The notes under the pieces were generated by a model. It was given only the letters and a program-made list of their open reading frames with translations. It had not been told where the DNA came from and ran no database searches. Positions 5,268-9,910 of a DNA stretch of 9,910 nt are shown here, piece after piece. This stretch comes from Actinomycetes bacterium. GTDB lineage: Bacteria; Actinomycetota; Acidimicrobiia; Acidimicrobiales; RAAP-2. Where the stretch lies: the NCBI GenBank assembly GCA_021826655.1, contig JAKAZC010000081.1, forward strand, positions 1-9,910, written 5' to 3'. The position numbers and the translations under genes were made by a program. Every line of letters begins with the position of its first letter. The first letter of the stretch is position 1.

Positions 5268-5939
5268 CTGAGGACCGAACGCCACCGGGGTGGCCGGCAG
5301 ATCGTCGCGCTGCTCCTCTGCGGAGCCGTGCTCCTTACGCCGCTGGTGCTGCTCCGGAACGAATCGCCGGCATCGGCTGCGGTACGGACCGCGCCGACGC
5401 CCACAGGGTCGGCCGCCGGTGCGGTGGCCGCTACGACCCGACGGACCCGTGTGGCATCCGCACGCGGTGCCGCCGGGCACGGCGCACAGCAGCCCGCCGG
5501 CGCCTCTGGTCGGCCGCTGGCACTCGATGGGTCGCCCGTGCGGCACGACTCCACCACCACCACATCGGCACCGCCGACGTCCACCGTGCCGCCGACCACC
5601 ACCCGACCGGTTCCGACCACCACCGTGCCGCCGACCTCCACCCGACCGGTTCCGACCACCACGACGACCACCACCACCCACCCCGTTCCGGTCGGTTCCG
5701 GCGTGCACACCATGGGGATCGTGACCTACTACGACCACCCGGCCGGCCGGTGCGCGAGCCCGTGGCTCCCGTTCGGCACGGTGGTCACGGTGACCAATCC
5801 GGTCAACGGGGCCACGGTGACCTGCGTCGTCGACGACCGGGAGGCGGACACCGCCCGGTCCATCGACCTGGCCACCGACACCTTCGCGTCGATCGCACCC
5901 CTGTGGCAGGGGGTCGTCGACGCACGTCTGAGCTGGTGA
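5268..5939 (+). CDS. Secreted RlpA-like double-psi beta-barrel protein with Thr/Pro-rich linker
   Basis: Starting at CTG 5268, the 223-residue product has a basic n-region (RTERHRGGR), a hydrophobic core (QIVALLLCGAVLLTPLVLL, 11-29) and an Ala-rich exit (SPASAA), so it is an exported or signal-anchored protein. A low-complexity region runs to about 147, ending in a Thr/Pro linker with a 13-residue tandem repeat. Residues 150-223 match the short RlpA-like DPBB domain: GIVTYYD, LPFGTVVTVTNPVNGATV (167-184), DDR (189-191) and RSIDLATDTFASI. Cys162 and Cys186 could form a disulfide. DPBB proteins of this type bind or cleave peptidoglycan glycan strands, but activity here is not shown. The only conventional in-frame start, GTG 5328, would cut off most of the signal peptide. 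The gene sits between tatD and rsmA, where mycobacteria have rpfB. Confidence 0.78.
   Translation: MRTERHRGGRQIVALLLCGAVLLTPLVLLRNESPASAAVRTAPTPTGSAAGAVAATTRRTRVASARGAAGHGAQQPAGASGRPLALDGSPVRHDSTTTTSAPPTSTVPPTTTRPVPTTTVPPTSTRPVPTTTTTTTTHPVPVGSGVHTMGIVTYYDHPAGRCASPWLPFGTVVTVTNPVNGATVTCVVDDREADTARSIDLATDTFASIAPLWQGVVDARLSW
5583..5660 (+). repeat. Two 39-base tandem repeats in the Thr/Pro linker
   Basis: Copies at 5583-5621 and 5622-5660 differ at one base (ACC to TCC within the unit). Each encodes TVPPT(T/S)TRPVPTT. They are followed by a run of Thr codons. The unit is a multiple of three, so copy-number change would only lengthen or shorten the extracellular linker. Confidence 0.85.
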
Positions 5940-5957
5940 GGCTCCCGACCCGGGTCC

Positions 5958-5987
5958 GGCTCCGGTCGGGGCCCAGGGGCCGGAGCC
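5958..5987. terminator. GC-rich hairpin between the RlpA-like gene and rsmA
   Basis: GGCTCCGG (5958-5965) pairs perfectly with CCGGAGCC (5980-5987) around a 14-base loop, starting 18 bases after the RlpA-like stop. A perfect palindrome GACCCGGGTC (5947-5956) lies just before it. No T-run follows. It could be a partial terminator or an mRNA-stability element inside an operon. Confidence 0.4.
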
Positions 5988-6011
5988 CGGCGATCGCGGT
6001 CGTCGGGGTGC

Positions 6012-6023
6012 CACACTGAGCGG
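6012..6023 (+). promoter_or_regulatory. Possible weak -10 for a leaderless rsmA transcript
   Basis: CACACT (6012-6017) lies six bases before the GTG start, the same spacing as at the lipoprotein gene, but the first base departs from TAnnnT. No Shine-Dalgarno precedes rsmA, which makes an internal leaderless start plausible alongside read-through from upstream. Confidence 0.3.
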
Positions 6024-6880
6024 GTGACCCACGGGCGAGCGGAGATCCACGAGCTGCTGGTGGCCAACGACCTGCATCCCAGCCGTGCCCTGGGTCAGAA
6101 CTTCGTCGCCGACGGCAACACGGTGCGCCGCATCGTGCGACTGGCCGGCGTCGAGGCAGGTGCCCGGGTGGTCGAGATCGGCGCGGGTCTGGGGTCCCTG
6201 ACCCTCGCCCTGGTCGAAGCGGGCGCCGCGGTCACCGCGCTCGAGGTCGACCGGCACGTGCTGCCCGTCCTGCGGTCCGTGGTCGGACCGCTGGACGTCC
6301 GGGTGGTGGCGGCCGACGCTCGGACCGTCGACTTCACCGAGCTGCTCGGGCCGGAGCCGGGCTGGTCGTTGGTCGCCAACCTGCCCTACAACCTGGCCGT
6401 CCCGCTCGTCGTGCGCGTCCTCGAGGAGGCCCCCCAGGTGGCGTCGTTGCTGGTGATGGTCCAACGGGAGGTGGGGGAGCGGCTGGCCGCCCGCGCCCGC
6501 GACGAGGCCTACGGGGCCGTCTCGGTGAAGGTGGCCTACTGGGCCCGTGCCGCCGTGGTCGGAAAGGTGCCCGCCAGCGTCTTCATCCCGAGGCCCCGGG
6601 TCGAGTCCGTGCTGGTGCGGATGGAACGGCACGGCGACGTCCCGGTCACGGCATCGGCCGGCCCGTCCGGTCCGGGAACGCCCGAGTACGACCGGCTGTT
6701 CGCCGTGGTGAAGGCCGGGTTCTCCCACCGGCGCAAGATGCTACGACGGGCCCTCGGACAGACGGTGGCCCCCGAGGCCTTCGTGGCGGCGGGCATCGCG
6801 CCCACCGCCCGGGCGGAGGAGCTCGGGCTGTCCGAATGGGAGCGGCTGGCATGGTGGCGGCCGGACGTGACGGGCGCCCC

Positions 6881-6884
<4 letters not shown>
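6024..6884 (+). CDS. rsmA: 16S rRNA (adenine-1518/1519-N6,N6)-dimethyltransferase RsmA (KsgA)
   Basis: RsmA dimethylates two adjacent adenines in the terminal helix of 16S rRNA late in 30S assembly; loss of the enzyme gives kasugamycin resistance. The 286-residue product has the N-terminal LGQNFVAD (23-30), SAM-binding motif I EIGAGLGSLT (51-60), the acidic strand end ALEVD (72-76), the catalytic NLPYN (119-123), MVQREVGERL (145-154), FIPRPRVESVLVRM (187-200) and the C-terminal FSHRRKMLRRAL. All are standard for the family. GTG 6024 gives an N-terminus of normal length. The stop TGA (6882-6884) overlaps the ispE GTG, so the two genes are translationally coupled, as in many actinobacteria. Confidence 0.96.
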
Positions 6885-7738
<854 letters not shown>

Positions 7739-7742
7739 CCGA

Positions 7743-7766
7743 CCGACCGCCCGCCCGGGCGGTCGG
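7743..7766. terminator. Bidirectional terminator-like hairpin between convergent ispE and bS22
   Basis: CCGACCGCCCG (7743-7753) and CGGGCGGTCGG (7756-7766) are perfect 11-base inverted repeats with two bases between, so a practical stem is 10 bp with a 4-base loop. The element begins five bases after the ispE stop and ends two bases before the bS22 stop on the other strand. There is no T-run, but the position and stability fit shared termination. Confidence 0.65.
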
Positions 7767-7768
7767 GG

Positions 7769-7870
7769 CTACTTGCCTGCTGCCCGCCTCTGCCAACGGG
7801 TGGCCTTCAACATCTTCTTGTGCTTCTTCTTGCGCATGCGCTTGCGGCGCTTCTTGATCAGGGATCCCAT
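7769..7870 (-). CDS. Small ribosomal protein bS22 (AURKAIP1/COX24-domain protein), 33 residues
   Basis: On the minus strand, ATG at 7870 to TAG at 7769-7771 encodes 33 residues beginning MGSLIKKRRKRMRKKKHKKM and ending in ATRWQRRAAGK. About half the residues are Lys or Arg. This closely fits the actinobacterial AURKAIP1/COX24-domain proteins (IKKRRKRM-KKKH-K...R-QRR), identified as bS22 in mycobacterial 30S structures, where it packs near the decoding centre and helix 44. It is too short for most default gene callers. It is convergent with ispE and is likely transcribed from its own promoter (TAGGGT box ten bases upstream of the start). A strong purine-rich Shine-Dalgarno is absent. Confidence 0.92.
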   Translation of the reverse strand: MGSLIKKRRKRMRKKKHKKMLKATRWQRRAAGK

Positions 7871-7880
7871 GTCGGTGGGC

Positions 7881-7886
7881 ACCCTA
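7881..7886 (-). promoter_or_regulatory. Possible -10 element for bS22
   Basis: On the minus strand TAGGGT ends ten bases before the ATG, so the transcript would have a leader of only a few bases. There is no clear -35 element. Weak evidence, consistent with the other short-leader starts in the window. Confidence 0.35.
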
Positions 7887-7908
7887 GCCGAGCAGGGGCG
7901 ATGACGCC

Positions 7909-7935
7909 ATACGCCCCCGGCGCCAGCGGGCGTAT
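7909..7935 (-). terminator. Terminator-like hairpin after the histidine kinase gene
   Basis: ATACGCCC (7909-7916) and GGGCGTAT (7928-7935) are perfect 8-base inverted repeats around an 11-base loop. They lie 20-46 bases beyond the kinase stop, in the gap before bS22. There is no T-run. The element separates the two-component operon from the bS22 promoter. Confidence 0.5.
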
Positions 7936-7954
7936 CGGGGCGGATGGACGGGGC

Positions 7955-9355
7955 TCAGCGGACCCCGTCGGACGGATGCGGGGGCGTGATGGTCGGAAGC
8001 GCGAAGCGGAACAGTGCGCCGCCCCCGGGGGCGTGGTGGGCGCTCACCTGACCGCCTTCGTCGAGCGCCACCTGGGCCACGATGGCCAGGCCCAGACCGG
8101 ACCCGGGACGGCTGCGGGCCTCGGGCGCCCGGTAGAAGCGGTCGAAGATGTGCTCGATGTCCCGGTCGGCCACACCGTGCCCGTGGTCCCGCACGACGAG
8201 GACGCCGTCGGAGCAGGTCACCTCCACGACGGCTCCGTCCGGGCTGTACTTGAGGGCGTTGTCCAGCAGGTTGTCGACGGCGCGCTCGATCCGCGTCGAG
8301 GAGCCCGACACCCAGCACGGGGCCGTGGAGGTCACGAAGGTGACGCCGCGGCTGCGCCCGTGGGTGGTGGCGACCTCGACGGCGGCCAGTACCAGCTCGT
8401 CGAACCGGATCGGGCCGGTGGCCCGGTCCGGCTGGTCCCCGCGGGCCAGCTCGGCCATGTCGGCCACCAGGGAGGTCAGCTCGTCCAGCTGGGTGAGGAC
8501 GTCACCGACCAGGATGTCCCGCTCGTCGGGGTCCAGCTCATCCATCCTGCGGGCCACCTCCATGTTGGTGCGCAGACTGGTCAGCGGCGTGCGGAGCTCG
8601 TGGGACGCGTCCATCACCAGCTGGCGCTGGCTCTCCCGTGAGATGTCCAGTGCGGCGAGCAGCCGGTTGAACGCCCGCCGGAGCCGGCCGAGCTCGTCGG
8701 GGCCACCGGGGTCGAGCCGGCGGGACACGTCGGTGGTCCGGGCCAGCTCCTCGATCGAGCCGGTGAGGTCGTTGAGTGGCGCCAGCACGGCACGGCCCAC
8801 GGCCAGGCCGAGCAGGACGGCGAGGCCGACGCCGACCATGATGATCAGCCAGAGGGCGACGGCCAGGCGGTGCAGCCCGCGCTGCACGCCGCTGAACGGC
8901 ACGGTCAACTGGAGGGCGCCTCCGAGGTCCATGGAGAGCACCTGGGTCCCGTTGGTGTACTGGTACGTAGGACCGAGCGCGAAGACGATCTCGCGCACGG
9001 ATATGTCCCCGACGCTCGTGGTGAACAGGAGCTCGTGCCCGTTGCCGAGGCTGTTGGCCACCCGGGCCGCGGCCGGGGGGATGGCGAGCACCTGGGGATC
9101 GCCCGGGCGGACCTGGCCGCCGGCCCAGATCATCTGGGAGCAGTAGCCCGCGGCCCTGCCGCACGTGTTCTGGATCTTCGGCACCTGACCGCGCTCGTTG
9201 CCGCTGATCAGGTTCCGGGCGCTCTGCTCGAGACTGACGTCGGTCGAGCTCACCAGTGAGTCGTAGGCGACGACGTAGGTGGCCACCGATCCGATGAGCA
9301 CCACCACCAGGACTGCCGCGGTGGCCACCAGGACCAGCCGGGTCCGGAAGGTCAC
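7955..9355 (-). CDS. Membrane sensor histidine kinase, MprB-like
   Basis: The 466-residue product has the classic layout of an envelope-sensing kinase. A membrane segment spans about 7-29, an extracytoplasmic domain about 31-163 and a second membrane segment about 164-190. HAMP follows (about 191-240), then HisKA with DASHELRTPLTSLRTN (phospho-acceptor His252). The ATPase domain has the N box DNLLDNALKYSPDG (361-374), G1 VRDHGHGV (388-395), an F box IFDRFYRA (403-410) and G2 GSGLGLAIV (418-426). The HisKA and ATPase sequences resemble MprB of mycobacteria, a cell-envelope stress kinase. The extracytoplasmic domain has two cysteines, Cys65 and Cys72. The start is the first GTG after the response-regulator stop, 21 bases downstream and in the same frame; no Shine-Dalgarno is seen, so translation may be coupled. 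Signal and regulon are unknown. Confidence 0.93.
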   Translation of the reverse strand: MTFRTRLVLVATAAVLVVVLIGSVATYVVAYDSLVSSTDVSLEQSARNLISGNERGQVPKIQNTCGRAAGYCSQMIWAGGQVRPGDPQVLAIPPAAARVANSLGNGHELLFTTSVGDISVREIVFALGPTYQYTNGTQVLSMDLGGALQLTVPFSGVQRGLHRLAVALWLIIMVGVGLAVLLGLAVGRAVLAPLNDLTGSIEELARTTDVSRRLDPGGPDELGRLRRAFNRLLAALDISRESQRQLVMDASHELRTPLTSLRTNMEVARRMDELDPDERDILVGDVLTQLDELTSLVADMAELARGDQPDRATGPIRFDELVLAAVEVATTHGRSRGVTFVTSTAPCWVSGSSTRIERAVDNLLDNALKYSPDGAVVEVTCSDGVLVVRDHGHGVADRDIEHIFDRFYRAPEARSRPGSGLGLAIVAQVALDEGGQVSAHHAPGGGALFRFALPTITPPHPSDGVR

Positions 9356-9376
9356 GGGTGGGGTGCCCGGGCCAGT

Positions 9377-9910
9377 TCAGGGCTCGCGCAGGACATAGCC
9401 GACCCCCCGGGCCGTGTGGATGAGGCGGGGTTCCCCGTCCTGCTCGGTCTTGCGACGGAGGTAGCCCACGTAGACGGCGAGGGAGTTGGTCCCCGAGTCG
9501 AAGGTGTAGCCCCACACGCGGTCGAGGATGAGCTCGCGGGTCAGCACCTGGCGCGGATGGCGCAGGAGCAGCTCGAGGAGGTCGAACTCGATCCGGGTCA
9601 CGGTGAAGGCGCGCTCGCCGCGGTGCGCCTCCCGGGTGATGGGGTCGAGGGAGAGGTCGGTGAACGACAGGGTCTCGCCGGGGTCCTCGGGTCGCCGCCG
9701 CAGCAGGGCCCGCAGCCGGGCCAGGAGCTCGGCCAGGGCGAACGGTTTCACCAGGTAGTCGTCCGCCCCGGCGTCGAGGCCGTGGACGCGGTCGTGGACC
9801 GCGTCGCGCGCAGTCAGCATGAGCACCGGCGTGTCGTCGCCCGCCGCCCGCATGCGACGGCACACGTCGAGCCCGTCGATGGTGGGGAGCCCGATGTCGA
9901 GCACCATCGC
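9377..9910 (-). CDS. OmpR-family response regulator, MprA-like, N-terminus beyond the window
   Basis: The visible 177 residues begin inside the receiver domain, at a stretch equivalent to the usual VVLDIGLP motif containing the phospho-acceptor Asp. So about 45-50 N-terminal residues are missing, and the Met at 9907 is internal. PVLMLTARD (switch Thr) and [12 protein letters not shown] (conserved Lys) complete the receiver. The C-terminal winged-helix DNA-binding domain includes [20 protein letters not shown] (here VTRIEFDLL), [13 protein letters not shown] and the [14 protein letters not shown] end. It is transcribed ahead of, and in the same operon as, the kinase gene. Its target genes cannot be read from this window. 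Confidence 0.95.
   Translation of the reverse strand, partial: AMVLDIGLPTIDGLDVCRRMRAAGDDTPVLMLTARDAVHDRVHGLDAGADDYLVKPFALAELLARLRALLRRRPEDPGETLSFTDLSLDPITREAHRGERAFTVTRIEFDLLELLLRHPRQVLTRELILDRVWGYTFDSGTNSLAVYVGYLRRKTEQDGEPRLIHTARGVGYVLREP

Noticed and set aside
5076..6728. A 550-codon open frame on the minus strand across the RlpA-like gene and rsmA
   Set aside because: It lies antisense to two genes with clear families. Its protein is Gly/Arg/His-rich with no recognisable motif, as expected for shadow frames in GC-rich DNA.
6836..6880. ispE start at ATG 6836 or ATG 6851
   Set aside because: These would overlap rsmA by up to 49 bases and add residues not expected before APAK; the GTGA overlap at 6881 is the common coupling arrangement.
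7820..8641. A 273-codon plus-strand frame opposite bS22 and the histidine kinase
   Set aside because: It is the antisense of the kinase catalytic domains, which carry all H, N, G1 and G2 motifs on the minus strand.

Overview
The window is very GC-rich (third codon positions almost all G or C). It reads as a chromosomal housekeeping segment of an actinobacterium (Actinomycetota). The evidence is the run rsmI ... metG-tatD-[secreted wall protein]-rsmA(ksgA)-ispE, which has the same order as the mycobacterial metG-tatD-rpfB-ksgA-ispE block, a 33-residue bS22 ribosomal protein of the actinobacterial type, an MprAB-like two-component pair, and start sites that look leaderless. I lean towards a lineage outside the classical mycolata, such as Acidimicrobiia, but this is inference from style and not a proven placement.

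Layout, left to right. (1) 1-1147, plus strand: the 3' end of a DUF192 gene overlaps rsmI by four bases. (2) 1327-1872: msrA, with a strong Shine-Dalgarno and a 179-base GC-rich upstream gap. (3) 1946-4314: metG, then tatD eight bases later. (4) 4315-4388: terminator-like inverted repeats between convergent genes. (5) 4389-4934, minus strand: an unrecognised lipoprotein that appears leaderless. (6) 4935-5267: a divergent promoter region followed by a structured leader of about 180 nt. (7) 5268-5939: an exported protein with a Thr/Pro linker and a C-terminal RlpA-like double-psi beta-barrel, which probably starts at CTG. (8) 6024-7738: rsmA and ispE, overlapping by four bases. (9) 7769-7870, minus strand: the tiny bS22 gene, convergent with ispE across an 11-bp inverted repeat. 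(10) 7955-9910, minus strand: a sensor histidine kinase preceded by its OmpR-type response regulator, whose N-terminus is cut by the window edge.

Functional theme. Several genes act on the 30S subunit: RsmI methylates C1402, RsmA dimethylates A1518/A1519, and bS22 is a 30S protein. MetRS supplies the initiator amino acid. IspE feeds isoprenoid and hence undecaprenyl-phosphate synthesis, and the RlpA-like protein probably acts at the cell wall. In Mycobacterium tuberculosis the equivalent rpfB-ksgA-ispE operon links wall remodelling with ribosome maturation and is reported to be controlled by a leader RNA. Here an RlpA-like protein occupies the rpfB position, also behind a long structured leader. 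That leader, its CTG start and the gene replacement are the most interesting parts of the window. I see no mobile element, CRISPR array, tRNA or rRNA, and no evidence for a defence or biosynthetic system.
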